Assembly (NCBI RefSeq): GCF_007830635.1
Contig: NZ_VLLA01000012.1
Location: forward strand, 170,896 to 234,895
DNA length: 64,000 bases
Source of the DNA: Bradyrhizobium huanghuaihaiense
GTDB lineage: Bacteria; Pseudomonadota; Alphaproteobacteria; Rhizobiales; Xanthobacteraceae
Direction: 5' to 3'
Shown: one piece after another, positions 43,429 to 51,775 of the stretch
How the letters are laid out: every line of letters starts with the position of its first letter
Numbering within the stretch: the stretch's first letter is position 1
The notes under the pieces: generated by a model
What the model was told of the DNA's origin: nothing
What the model saw: the letters and a program-made list of their open reading frames with translations, nothing else
Databases searched by the model: none
Program-made: the position numbers and the translations under genes

Positions 43429-44361
43429 ATGATGAAGAATTACCTCGCATTTTTGCTGCTTTTGACCGTGACTGCCGCCTCCGCGCATGGCCCGCTGCCG
43501 GCTCGGCTGACGGCGCCGTCAGATCTTGTCCCGGCAGGCCTCACCGATTCCGACACGACCGCCGGCGGCACCGCGCGGCTGTGCGAGCAGGTCACCTTCT
43601 CGCGCGGCCTGCGCTACGGCGACAGCGAGGCCCAGGTGCTCGATGTCGCCGCCAGCGCGACCAAGGCGGATACGCCGCGGCCGGTGCTGCTGTTCGTGAC
43701 CGGCGACAGCTTCACCGGCGACCGCGCCGCGCCGGACCTGGCCCGCGAAATCCAGGACCAGGCCATGTGCTTTGCCGCGCGCAACGACATGATCGGGGTC
43801 CGCGTCAACTATCGCCTGGCGCCGGCGGCGACCTGGCCGATGGGGGCGACCGACGTGGCAGCGGCGTTGTCCTGGATCCACGGCAATATCGACCTCTTCA
43901 ACGGCGATCCCCGCGAGATCGTCGCGGTCGGCTATGGCGCCGGCGCCTTTCACGTCGCCACCCTGCTGGCGCATCCGGAGTTGCAGACCGACCGCGCCGA
44001 CGTCGCCGGCGTCGTGCTGGTCTCGGGCATCTACCGCGTCGGCAAGGAGGCCAGCGACAGCGAGAAGGCCTATCTCGGCACGGACGCGACCCAATATGAC
44101 AAGCGATCGGTCTTTCCCGGCATCCTCAATGTCGACGTCCCCATCGTGCTGGCCTGGGCCGCCGACGATTCCGCCGGCCTCGTGGCGCAGGGCGAGACGC
44201 TGAAGAAGACACTCTGCGGCGCCGGCCACTGCCCGCGCAGCGCACTGCTGCGCAGCCGCGACGGCATCGCCGCCGCGTTCGGCCTCGACGGCTCCGGCGA
44301 CAGCCTCGCTGAACCGACGCTGCTGCTTGTGCATCAGCTCGAGGCGCGGGGGCTGCCGTAG
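43429..44361 (+). CDS. Alpha/beta-hydrolase fold protein lacking the nucleophile serine
   Basis: A 310-residue exported protein with a signal peptide ('YLAFLLLLTVTAASAHG'). The fold is that of carboxylesterases such as BD-FAE: 'ARNDMIGVRVNYRLAPAATW' followed by 'PMGATDVAAALSWIHGNI'. The nucleophile elbow, normally G-x-S-x-G, reads 'VGYGAGAFHVA' (codons GGC TAT GGC GCC GGC at about 43931), so serine is glycine. The oxyanion HGG is also changed ('VTGDSF'). It is probably inactive as an esterase and may bind a ligand. The start has only a weak Shine-Dalgarno. Confidence 0.82.
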   Translation: MMKNYLAFLLLLTVTAASAHGPLPARLTAPSDLVPAGLTDSDTTAGGTARLCEQVTFSRGLRYGDSEAQVLDVAASATKADTPRPVLLFVTGDSFTGDRAAPDLAREIQDQAMCFAARNDMIGVRVNYRLAPAATWPMGATDVAAALSWIHGNIDLFNGDPREIVAVGYGAGAFHVATLLAHPELQTDRADVAGVVLVSGIYRVGKEASDSEKAYLGTDATQYDKRSVFPGILNVDVPIVLAWAADDSAGLVAQGETLKKTLCGAGHCPRSALLRSRDGIAAAFGLDGSGDSLAEPTLLLVHQLEARGLP

Positions 44362-44404
44362 GCGGGCAAGGGCTACAAATCCCAAACGCGATACAGTCCA
44401 TCAC

Positions 44405-44549
44405 CGTCATCCTGAGGTGGCCGCTCCTTCAGCGGCCCTCGAAGGACGACGGCCCGGCTCCGTCCGCGCGGTTGCCGCGGTGGCCGTTCATCCTTCGAGG
44501 CTCCCGGCGCGATGCTTTGCATCGCGCCACTCGCACCTCAGGATGACGG
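44405..44549. repeat. Inverted repeat, CATCCTGAGGTG family, copy 3
   Basis: It begins CGTCATCCTGAGGTGGCCGC and ends CACCTCAGGATGACG, with nested CCTCGAAGG/CCTTCGAGG and GCGATGCTTTGCATCGC arms. The copy at 50075-50214 is the same element in the opposite orientation. Confidence 0.75.
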
Positions 44550-44621
44550 GTTAGATACAGGCGGCCCGGTCAACATGCCTGCCGTTTCGTTCGCCCAACA
44601 GGCCACAGGAATGACAAACGC

Positions 44622-44635
44622 TTGACCTAGATCAA
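44622..44635. promoter_or_regulatory. FNR/FixK-type binding site
   Basis: TTGACCTAGATCAA matches the FNR/FixK consensus TTGA-N6-TCAA and is extended by CGC/GCG to a 7-bp-arm palindrome. Its centre is 64 bases before the ATG at 44693. If the transcript began about 41 bases after the centre, as for class II activation, the leader would be about 24 bases. The downstream binding-protein gene may therefore be induced when oxygen is low. Confidence 0.65.
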
Positions 44636-44692
44636 GCGGCCTTGGTGCGGAGTGAGCCGACCTCGTTGGGGGCCAACGACAAGGGTTCGAAC

Positions 44693-45922
44693 ATGCGCGT
44701 CATCGGCAGGATGCTGTTCGTGTCCATGATTGCCGCCGCGTCGCTCGGCGCGATGTCGCAGCAGCAGCAGCACTCGGAGCAACTGCCAAGCGACAAGGAA
44801 ATCCGCATCGGCAATCTCATGCCGTATTCGGGACCGCTGTCGGAGTTCGGCGCGATCGGCCAGGCGGAAGCCGCCTATTTCGACATGATCAATGCGCGTG
44901 GCGGCATCAACGGCCGCAGGATTCGCTTCATCACGCGCGACGACAATTCCGATCCGGCAAGCGCGCTGGAGCTGACGCGCAATCTGGTCGAGAAGGACGA
45001 CGTGCATGTGATGTTCGGCTCGTTCGGCACGCCCGGCAATCTCGCCACGCGCTGGTACCTGAACGAGAAGAAGATCCCGCAGCTGTTCGTCGCCTCCGGC
45101 GACGAGGAGCTGAGCCAGGCCAGGGCGTTTCCCTGGACCATGGGCTGGCAGCCGTCGTTCCGATCGGAGGGGCGCATCTACGCCAACTACATCCAGGCCT
45201 ATTATCCCAGGAAGAAGATCGTCGTGCTCTGGCAGAATGACCAGTTCGGGCGCCAGCTCTACAAGGGCATCCAGGAAGGCCTGGGTGACCTTAACCGCCA
45301 CGTCCTCGTCGACATCGCCTTCGACATCAACGACGAGCATCTCGAAGGACACGTCTCGATCCTCAAGCGCGCCGGCGCCGACATCTTCGTCTTTCTCGGC
45401 GTGCCCTCGACCGCGTCCAAGGTGATCAAGCTGGCGGCGTCGCTGAAATGGCGGCCGGTCTTCATCGTGAACGATGCCTCGGCCACGATCGCCAATGCGA
45501 TGGCGCCGGCGGGCCTGGAGAATTCTGCCGGCGTGATCTCGGCGGCGTTCCTGAAGGATCCGAGCGATCCCGCCTGGAAAGACGATCCCGCCATGAAGGA
45601 ATGGTTCACGTTCATGGACAGGTATCATCAGGTCGAAAGCACCAACAGCAGCGCGGCGATCTACGGCTACGCCGCGGCCGAGGCGCTGACGCAGGTGCTG
45701 AAGCAATGCGGCGACGATTTTTCGCGCGACAACATCATGCGCCAGGCGGCCTCGCTCAGGGACTATCAGCCTTCGGTCGCCTTGCCCAACATCAGGATGA
45801 ACACCTCGCCGGAACGCTATCTGCCGATCAGGCAGATGCGGCTGGTGCAGTTCGACGGCCGTTCGTGGCAGCCTTTTGGTGACGTGATCGAGACGGCGTT
45901 CACGGAAGGCGCGGCGCGGTGA
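44693..45922 (+). CDS. ABC transporter substrate-binding protein, branched-chain amino-acid (LivJ/amide) type
   Basis: A 409-residue periplasmic binding protein of the type I (Leu/Ile/Val) family, often used for amides or aromatic acids. It opens after a signal peptide with 'EIRIGNLMPYSGPLSEFGAI', has 'MINARGGINGRRIRFITRDD' and 'DDVHVMFGSFGTPGNLATRW'. The start at 44693 gives a normal signal peptide; a TTG extension to 44642 does not. No permease genes adjoin it. An FNR/FixK-type box lies upstream (44622-44635). Confidence 0.92.
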   Translation: MRVIGRMLFVSMIAAASLGAMSQQQQHSEQLPSDKEIRIGNLMPYSGPLSEFGAIGQAEAAYFDMINARGGINGRRIRFITRDDNSDPASALELTRNLVEKDDVHVMFGSFGTPGNLATRWYLNEKKIPQLFVASGDEELSQARAFPWTMGWQPSFRSEGRIYANYIQAYYPRKKIVVLWQNDQFGRQLYKGIQEGLGDLNRHVLVDIAFDINDEHLEGHVSILKRAGADIFVFLGVPSTASKVIKLAASLKWRPVFIVNDASATIANAMAPAGLENSAGVISAAFLKDPSDPAWKDDPAMKEWFTFMDRYHQVESTNSSAAIYGYAAAEALTQVLKQCGDDFSRDNIMRQAASLRDYQPSVALPNIRMNTSPERYLPIRQMRLVQFDGRSWQPFGDVIETAFTEGAAR

Positions 45923-45933
45923 GAGTTGGACTC

Positions 45934-46096
45934 TTACCCTCCCCTGGAGGGGGAGGGTCGATCGCGCGCAACGCGAGCGGGGTGGGGTGATCTCTCCCCA
46001 CGGGCAGCATTCGATGCGGAGAGACCGTCACCCCACCCCGTCTCACATTGCGCTACGCTTCATGTGAGCCGACCCTCCCCCTCCAGGGGAGGGTAA
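45934..46096. repeat. Inverted repeat, TTACCCTCCCCTGGAGG family, copy 1
   Basis: The arms are TTACCCTCCCCTGGAGGGGG and its complement, about 160 bases apart; ACCCCACCCCG/CGGGGTGGGGT arms are nested inside. Copy 2 is at 55693-55868. Both follow binding-protein genes and separate convergent genes. Confidence 0.8.
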
Positions 46097-46106
46097 GAAA
46101 GCACCC

Positions 46107-47669
46107 TCACGCCGGCTTGAGCGAGGCCAGCGCGTTCTCCAGCAGTGAGCGCACGCGGGCGGCGTCGCCTGATTTCACCATGGCCGGGTCGAGATAGAGC
46201 TCGAGACCGGGCGCGCGCTCGGTGATGATGCCGCTCTTTTCCGCCGCGGCGTCGTTCAGCGCGTCGACCGAATAGGGAATGACCTCGCGGCTGATGCCCT
46301 TCATCGTGATCGCCGGCAGCGCGTGGGCGCGGACGATGTCGCTGACGAGGGCGAAGGTCTCGTAGCTCAGCACGATGCCGCCGGGCTCGGCGATGGATTG
46401 CAGGCGCGCGGCGAGGTTCGCTTCGGCACCGATGATGGTGTAGTCCATGCGGTCGCTGCTGCCGAAATTGCCGACATTGCAATAGCCGGAATTGATGCCC
46501 ATGCGCGAGCGGAACGGCTGCTCGATGCCGGACGCCCGCCATTTCGCGTTGAGCTCGGCAAGGCGCTGCTGCATGCGCCAGGCCATCTGCAGACAGGCCT
46601 CTGCGTCCGCGCGGTCGCCCCTGGTCTCGGGGTCGCCGAAGAAGATCAACATGGCATCGCCGATGAACTTGTCGATGGTGCCGCCATATTCGAGCGCGAT
46701 CGCCGACATCTCGGTGAAATATTCGTTGAGCAGCTGCGTCAGCTGCTCCGGCTGGAGCCGCTCCGCGGTCGCAGTGAAATTCTGGATGTCGGAGAAGAAG
46801 ATGGTGAGCTTCTTGCGCTCGGTGTGGATGGTGACGTCCTTCTGGCCCGAGAAGATGCTCTTGTAGACCTGCGGCGGGATGTAGCGCGAGATCTTCATCG
46901 ACAGCGAAGCCAGGAAGTCGTTGGCGGATTCGAGCTCCTTGTTCATGGTCTTGATGCGGCGCGCCTGGCGGCGCTGCAGCGACAGGAACGACAGGCCGCT
47001 GCCGGCCGCGATCAGGAAATAGGCCAGCAGGAACTTGAACGAGAAGATGTTGGCGGCAATCGGCTGGGCGATGATCACCTCCTGGATGCCTCTGACGTCG
47101 CCGACCTTCCAGTCCTTCTTCGGGCTCTCGGGATGGCTGTTGTGGCAGCTGACGCAGGCCGGCCCCATGGTAACAGGCGCGATCAGGCGGACCTTGTCTG
47201 AGAACAGCGAGGTCTCGGTCTCCACGATCTTCTGCTCGGGATCCCTGCGCAGCGCATCGAGCGCGTCCTTCTCGAACTTGTCGAGCTGGTGCGGGGCACG
47301 GTTCTGGAACGGGAAGTCCGAGACGAAGCGGTAGGTGATGTTCTCCTGCTGCGCGCCGATCACCCGGCCGAGCTCGAGCGACAGCGTCGCCGGGATCGGG
47401 ATCGCGCCGGGGACGGATTCGTAGTTGTGAACGACCCTGGTGGTGCCGTTGGGATTGGCGAGCACCCGCCCGACCACATTGGTCGCGTAATAGCTGCGCA
47501 CGCTGGTGATCACCGAATTGAGATCGGCGGCCTGCCGGCGCAGCGCGGTCTTGGAGAGCTCGGTCAGGTCCAGCCACACCGCGAGCGGCAGGGCAAGCAG
47601 CAGGAAGGCGATCACGGCGCCGATGAGGATGCCGCTCTTGCGCTGTTCTTCGGAGATCTCTTGTTTCAC
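46107..47669 (-). CDS. Membrane haem-c sensor with adenylate/guanylate cyclase domain
   Basis: A 520-residue protein with a helix at about 13-33, a periplasmic domain that has the haem-c motif C172-V-S-C175-H176 in 'GPACVSCHNSHP' (the Tll0287/DUF3365-like pattern), a second helix at about 206-228, and a class III cyclase domain. The cyclase metal aspartates are D294 ('FFSDIQNFTA') and D338 ('IDKFIGDAML'). The start is set at the GTG at 47669, where GGAG lies 7 bases upstream; the TTG at 47702 has no such site. It may couple redox state or a haem ligand (NO, O2) to cAMP or cGMP. Confidence 0.88.
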   Translation of the reverse strand: MKQEISEEQRKSGILIGAVIAFLLLALPLAVWLDLTELSKTALRRQAADLNSVITSVRSYYATNVVGRVLANPNGTTRVVHNYESVPGAIPIPATLSLELGRVIGAQQENITYRFVSDFPFQNRAPHQLDKFEKDALDALRRDPEQKIVETETSLFSDKVRLIAPVTMGPACVSCHNSHPESPKKDWKVGDVRGIQEVIIAQPIAANIFSFKFLLAYFLIAAGSGLSFLSLQRRQARRIKTMNKELESANDFLASLSMKISRYIPPQVYKSIFSGQKDVTIHTERKKLTIFFSDIQNFTATAERLQPEQLTQLLNEYFTEMSAIALEYGGTIDKFIGDAMLIFFGDPETRGDRADAEACLQMAWRMQQRLAELNAKWRASGIEQPFRSRMGINSGYCNVGNFGSSDRMDYTIIGAEANLAARLQSIAEPGGIVLSYETFALVSDIVRAHALPAITMKGISREVIPYSVDALNDAAAEKSGIITERAPGLELYLDPAMVKSGDAARVRSLLENALASLKPA

Positions 47670-47858
47670 TCTGTGGCTCCGTCGTGTGCGATTTTGTCGC
47701 AAAGTCGAGGGATTTGCGGCAAGGAATGCGGCGGCACAGAGCCAATAAAAGCAGGCCGGCGCAACCCCATTTCATGGTGGTCGCGGCAGGCGGCTGTTCG
47801 TTTCATCACAACCGTTTAAGATCGGCATGAACCTGCATTCACTCCGCCGGGAGATTCC

Positions 47859-48950
47859 ATGACTGAGACCATCCGTATCAAGCGCTTTGTCGCGCGCCCC
47901 GTGATCGTGCCGATGAACCTGCCGCTCCAGACCTCGACCGGAGCCGTCGCAAAAGCACCGCTGGTGCTGATCGACTGCGAGACCGACCAGGGCGCGGTGG
48001 GGCACGCCTATCTGTTCTCGATCACGCCGTCGGCATTGAAGCCGCTGACCGCGATGGTCACGGAGATGTCGGAGCTCGTCGCCGGCGACGAGCTGCTGCC
48101 GTTCGAGATCGAGCGCAAGCTGACCCAGCGCTTCACCCTGCTGGGCCTCGCCGGCCTGCAGCGGCTGGCGCAATCCGGCATCGACATGGCGGCCTGGGAT
48201 GCGCTGGCGCGCACACGCGGCCTGCCGCTGGCGCGCCTGCTCGGCGGCGCACCGAAGCCGGTCAAGGCCTACAATTCGAAGGGCCTCGGCATCATGCCGG
48301 CGGGCGCCGCGGTGGAGGAGGCGCATAAGCTGCTGGCCGATGGTTTTCACGCCGCAAAGATCCGTGTCGGACGGAGCGATGCGCGGGAGGACCTCGCCGT
48401 CGTCCGCGCGGTGCGCAAGGCCGTCGGCGACGAGGTGACGCTGATGTGCGACTACAACCAGGCGCTCACGGTCACCGAAGCGATCCGCCGCGGCGAGATG
48501 CTCGACGACGAGGGCCTGAGCTGGATCGAGGAGCCGATCCGCCACGACGACTACGCCGGGAACGCCCGCATCGCGGATGCGCTGCGCACGCCGGTCCAGA
48601 TCGGCGAGAACTTTGACGGCGCGTTTGCGATGCAGTCCGCGCTGTCGGCGGAGGCCTGCGACTACGTCATGCCCGACGTCCAGCGCATCGGCGGCGTCAC
48701 CGGCTGGCTCCGTGCCGCTGCGCTCGCGCACGCCGCCGGCATCGAGATGTCGACGCACCTGTTCTCGGAAGTCAGCGCGCATCTGCTCTGTGTGACGCCG
48801 ACCGCGCACTGGCTGGAATATGTCGACTGGGCCGACGCGGTGCTGGCGAGCCGGCTGACGATCAAGGACGGCTTTGCGCTGCCGAGCGAGGAGCCGGGCA
48901 ACGGGATCGCGTGGGACGAAGCGGCGGTGGCCAGATATCTCGTGACATAG
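47859..48950 (+). CDS. Mandelate racemase-like enolase-superfamily protein with Lys-to-Arg change
   Basis: A 363-residue enolase-superfamily enzyme that closely follows Pseudomonas mandelate racemase with a constant +3 offset. Metal ligands D198, E224 and E250 ('DYNQ', 'WIEEP', 'IGENFDG') and the D273-H300 pair ('MPDVQRIGG', 'MSTHLFSE') are kept, as is E320. The (S)-specific base K166 of the racemase is R169 here ('AAKIRVGR'), while K164 remains as K167. So one of the two racemase bases is missing; a dehydratase, epimerase-like or half-reaction role is possible. It converges with the RidA gene. Confidence 0.87.
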   Translation: MTETIRIKRFVARPVIVPMNLPLQTSTGAVAKAPLVLIDCETDQGAVGHAYLFSITPSALKPLTAMVTEMSELVAGDELLPFEIERKLTQRFTLLGLAGLQRLAQSGIDMAAWDALARTRGLPLARLLGGAPKPVKAYNSKGLGIMPAGAAVEEAHKLLADGFHAAKIRVGRSDAREDLAVVRAVRKAVGDEVTLMCDYNQALTVTEAIRRGEMLDDEGLSWIEEPIRHDDYAGNARIADALRTPVQIGENFDGAFAMQSALSAEACDYVMPDVQRIGGVTGWLRAAALAHAAGIEMSTHLFSEVSAHLLCVTPTAHWLEYVDWADAVLASRLTIKDGFALPSEEPGNGIAWDEAAVARYLVT

Positions 48951-48959
48951 GGCCGCTTC

Positions 48960-49382
48960 CTACGCCCGAACGGCGGCGATCATGTTCAGCTCGACCGGCG
49001 CTCCCCGCGGCAACTCGGCGACGCCGACGGACGTACGCGTGTGACGGCCGCGATCGCCGAGGCGTTCGATCAGCCGGTCGGAGGCACCGTTCATGACCTG
49101 CGACTGCTGGGTAAATCCAGGCGCCGAAGCGACGTATCCCACGACCTGCAGAACCTGGACGATCCTGTCCTCGCCGCCCGTTGCGTGGTTGATGGCTGCA
49201 ATACAGAGATCGGCGCAGAGCGCCGCCGCCTCCTGGGCGGCCGCGATGTCGACACCCGCGCCGACCTTGCCTGCATACAGCAGGTCTTCGCCGCGACGCG
49301 GCAGCTGACCGCTGACATACGCAATTCCACCGTGGATGATCACCGGCAGGTAGTTGCCGCCGGGCTTGTTCACACTGCTCAT
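48960..49382 (-). CDS. RidA/YjgF family protein
   Basis: A 140-residue RidA-family enamine/imine deaminase. It has 'HGGIAYVSGQLPR' and the conserved arginine R116 in 'GRHTRTSVGVAELPRGAPVE', which binds the carboxylate of reactive imines. The start at 49382 ('MSSVNKPGG') is chosen since the upstream in-frame extension has no family match; the Shine-Dalgarno is weak. It sits beside the mandelate-racemase-like gene in convergent orientation. It may clear 2-aminoacrylate-type intermediates. Confidence 0.9.
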   Translation of the reverse strand: MSSVNKPGGNYLPVIIHGGIAYVSGQLPRRGEDLLYAGKVGAGVDIAAAQEAAALCADLCIAAINHATGGEDRIVQVLQVVGYVASAPGFTQQSQVMNGASDRLIERLGDRGRHTRTSVGVAELPRGAPVELNMIAAVRA

Positions 49383-49611
49383 CTCGCCAACCTGTCTTCC
49401 TTTCACGTCCGGCAAAGCGACACATCGCGCCGAACGCCGCAACCTCGATCGCGCCGGGCGCATCGCCGAGGCGGATGAGCGGACAATGGCAGGCGGCGAG
49501 TCACGGATCAAGGCTGCGCGGCCTTTGCATGCCAAAGGCGGTGCCGATCCAGTCGCACAAGACCTCGCCCGCGCGCATTGCACAGCGGCGGCGCGCGCGA
49601 TAACGATCCCC

Positions 49612-50085
49612 ATGACCACCTGGCGCCCTCATCCCCACATCCGCGTCGTCGCGATCGGCCTGCACTGGCGGAACGGACGGCTGCTGGCGGCCGAGGTTCG
49701 CGACGATGCGGGGCGGATCAAGGGCGTGCGTCCGCTCGGCGGCGCGATCGAGTTCGGCGAGAGCTGGCGGGCCGCTCTGGTGCGGGAATTCAACGAAGAG
49801 CTCGGCATCGACGTCATCATCACGGGTGAGCCCTTGATGCTGGAGAACATTTTTGTGCACGAGGGATCGACCGGGCACGAGGTGATGTTCATCGCCGAGG
49901 TCGCGTTTCCGGAGGGCGCCTTCAACGGCCAGGACCGCATCGACTTCCGCGAGGATAACGGAGAGGAGATCGTCGCGCGCTGGTTCGATCTCTCCGATCT
50001 CGACGTGGATGGCGGGCCGAGCCTCTATCCGACCGGGTTGAAAGGCCTGCTGCTCGCGAGCAAACTCTCCACTCCGTCATCCTGA
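49612..50085 (+). CDS. NUDIX hydrolase
   Basis: A 157-residue NUDIX hydrolase, which cleaves nucleoside diphosphates linked to other groups. The NUDIX box runs from G44 to I66: 'GAIEFGESWRAALVREFNEE' followed by 'LGI', with the R58-E59 and E62-E63 pairs in place. ATG 49612 is chosen because the residues before it in the same frame lie over the leader of the divergent RidA gene. The substrate is not evident. It stands alone. Confidence 0.92.
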   Translation: MTTWRPHPHIRVVAIGLHWRNGRLLAAEVRDDAGRIKGVRPLGGAIEFGESWRAALVREFNEELGIDVIITGEPLMLENIFVHEGSTGHEVMFIAEVAFPEGAFNGQDRIDFREDNGEEIVARWFDLSDLDVDGGPSLYPTGLKGLLLASKLSTPSS

Positions 50086-50214
50086 GGTGCGAGTGGCGCG
50101 ATGCAAATGCATCGCGCCGGGAGCCTCGAAGGATGAACGGCCCGGATACAGCGGGGCCGTCGCCCTTCGAGGGCCGCTGAAGAAGCGGCCACCTCAGGGT
50201 GACGGTTATAGACT
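50075..50214. repeat. Inverted repeat, CATCCTGAGGTG family, copy 4 (reversed)
   Basis: It begins CGTCATCCTGAGGTGCGAGT and ends CACCTCAGGGTGACG. Its order is the reverse of the copy at 44405-44549. The left arm overlaps the last codons of the NUDIX gene, so the repeat supplies that protein's C-terminus ('TPSS'). Confidence 0.75.
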
Positions 50215-50235
50215 GGCGCGCGCTGCCTCCACGTC

Positions 50236-50314
50236 GTCATTGCGAGCGCAGCGAAGCAATCCAGACTTTGACCCGCGGAAAGATTCTGGATTGCTTCGCT
50301 GCGCTCGCAATGAC
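50236..50314. repeat. CATTGCGAGCG palindrome family, copy 4
   Basis: It begins GTCATTGCGAGCGCAGCG and ends GCTGCGCTCGCAATGAC. It lies just before the stop of the small exported protein gene on the minus strand. Confidence 0.8.
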
Positions 50315-50320
50315 GGAGCG

Positions 50321-50563
50321 CTACCACACCTCCGCGCCCGGGATCTTCTTCCGCACTGCCATGCGCTGGATCCAGATGCAGCGGCGGACGGATCTGTTGG
50401 AACGGCCGACGGCGGATATCCCCTCGCCGGCCTGCAGCAGCGGTGCCACGTTCTGGCGCAGCTCGCGGCAGCGCTGGAGCTCGGCCTGCCAGTCGATGAT
50501 CGCGGCGTCGGCGCGTGACGCCATCAACGCCAGCGCCGCCACGGCAAGACAGCTGGTCCGCAT
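50321..50563 (-). CDS. Small exported protein of unknown function
   Basis: An 80-residue protein with a signal peptide ('TSCLAVAALALMASRADAA') and a short basic mature part. The start at 50563 has GAGGGG 4 bases upstream. No family was recognised. The gap from 50564 to 50884 separates it from the divergent gene at 50885; I see no repeat or RNA there, only the likely promoter space for both. Confidence 0.65.
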   Translation of the reverse strand: MRTSCLAVAALALMASRADAAIIDWQAELQRCRELRQNVAPLLQAGEGISAVGRSNRSVRRCIWIQRMAVRKKIPGAEVW

Positions 50564-50884
50564 CGTTCCCCTCACTGTGATCCACCTTCGTCGCGCCGAT
50601 AACGGAAGTCGCAATAAGACGCGCCCTGCATGATGGTCTGCGTGTGCGTGAGCCTGACGTCGGGGCCGAACCCGTCCGCGGTCGCGGATGCACCGGACGA
50701 TAACTCAACTTCGTGTTGCTGGCGAGAGCTCGCCTCGTGCGTGCCACAACATCCGAAAGGCTCGACTAACCCTTCCGTGATCTCGGGGCTACCGCCGATC
50801 GTGCAATCCTGAAAATGCGGGCGCCGCCATCAATGGTATGACGATCAGCATTCAAATGATGCCTGCAAACGACCAGAGGTGAAC

Positions 50885-51409
50885 ATGACCCGGCCCGAAA
50901 CGTCTCCAAGCACCATCAGGCCACCACGATTTTCACGACGCCGTCATGTTGCGGCGACGACCGCGGCGCTGCTTCTCGCCGCAACGTTCTGGTCGGCCGG
51001 AGGCGCGCGCGCTGCCGCAAACGACGCCGAGGCGCGGACCATCTTCGAAAGATTCATCGTGGCGCAGAATGCACATGACGCGGACGCGGTGAAGGCCATG
51101 CTCCTGAATTCGCCCGGCACGCTGCTGTTCGCCAGAGGCATCGAGACGCGCGGCCGCGATGACGTCGCCGCGCGCTTCAAGACCTATTACGAGGGCACCT
51201 GGCACCTCGAGCCCGACATGTCGAAATTCCACGTCGCCGTGCTCTCCAACGAGGTCATGCAGATCCTCGTCCCCATCGTTTTCACGCGCGCGCTTCCGGG
51301 CAAGCCGCCGCAGCAGAATACGTTTCTGATCAGCCAGACCTATGTTCGGGACGCGACCGGCTGGCACGTCGCCTCGATCATGCCGGTCGCGAATACGGAA
51401 CTGAAGTAG
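50885..51409 (+). CDS. Exported SnoaL/NTF2-like protein
   Basis: A 174-residue protein with a basic N-terminus and a signal helix ('HVAATTAALLLAATFWSAGG'), then a compact domain that starts 'DAEARTIFERFIVAQNAHDA' and ends 'TYVRDATGWHVASIMPVANT', the pattern of SnoaL/NTF2-like folds. ATG 50885 follows AGAGG by 6 bases and is preferred over GTG 50879. Such domains bind small ligands or act as isomerases. No partner is visible. Confidence 0.8.
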   Translation: MTRPETSPSTIRPPRFSRRRHVAATTAALLLAATFWSAGGARAAANDAEARTIFERFIVAQNAHDADAVKAMLLNSPGTLLFARGIETRGRDDVAARFKTYYEGTWHLEPDMSKFHVAVLSNEVMQILVPIVFTRALPGKPPQQNTFLISQTYVRDATGWHVASIMPVANTELK

Positions 51410-51429
51410 AGGGGATTGCTAGCCGTCTT

Positions 51430-51513
51430 GTAGCCCGGATGGAGCGCAGCGTAATCCGGGACAGTTTTCGAGGGGATAGACCCCGGATTGCGCTTCGCTC
51501 CATCCGGGCTACG
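51430..51513. repeat. Inverted repeat, TAGCCCGGATG family, copy 2
   Basis: It begins GTAGCCCGGATGGAGCGCAG and ends CGCTCCATCCGGGCTAC, as in the copy at 23890-23974. It follows the SnoaL-like gene. Confidence 0.75.
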
Positions 51514-51625
51514 CGCTGAAGTAGAGGGGATTGGGCTTGCCTAGCCGAAGCTCGCGGCTACAAGCCCGCCTGCGCCCTTTGGGCTTCGGCGTGGCATCCT
51601 TCTCTCTGCTATCGCGAGCGAAGGA

Positions 51626-51700
51626 TGGTGGGCACGACAGGGATCGAACCTGTGACCCCTACCATGTCAAGGTAGTGCTCTCCCGCTGAGCTACGTGCCC
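51626..51700 (-). tRNA. tRNA-Val (anticodon GAC)
   Basis: On the minus strand a full cloverleaf reads from GGGCACG (5' acceptor arm, 51700) through the D-arm GCTCAGCGGGAGAGC, the anticodon stem CTACC/GGTAG with loop TTGACAT, and the T-arm ACAGGTTCGATCCCTGT to CGTGCCC and an encoded CCA. The loop gives anticodon GAC, valine. It is 75 bases long with CCA. No integrase or repeated 3' end was found next to it. Confidence 0.97.
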
Positions 51701-51775
51701 TAATAGTCCACTTACGTCGGGTGGGGTCCCTATAACGGCTCAGGGGACCCGGCGCAAGGACGGAACGGGGCCGAT

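Noticed and set aside
51626..51700. tRNA-Val as an integration site for a mobile island
   Set aside because: The only similar sequence is the short GGTGGGCACG part of the 1751 and 13585 repeats, which is chance. No integrase or second tRNA end was seen, and the flanking genes look like core genes.
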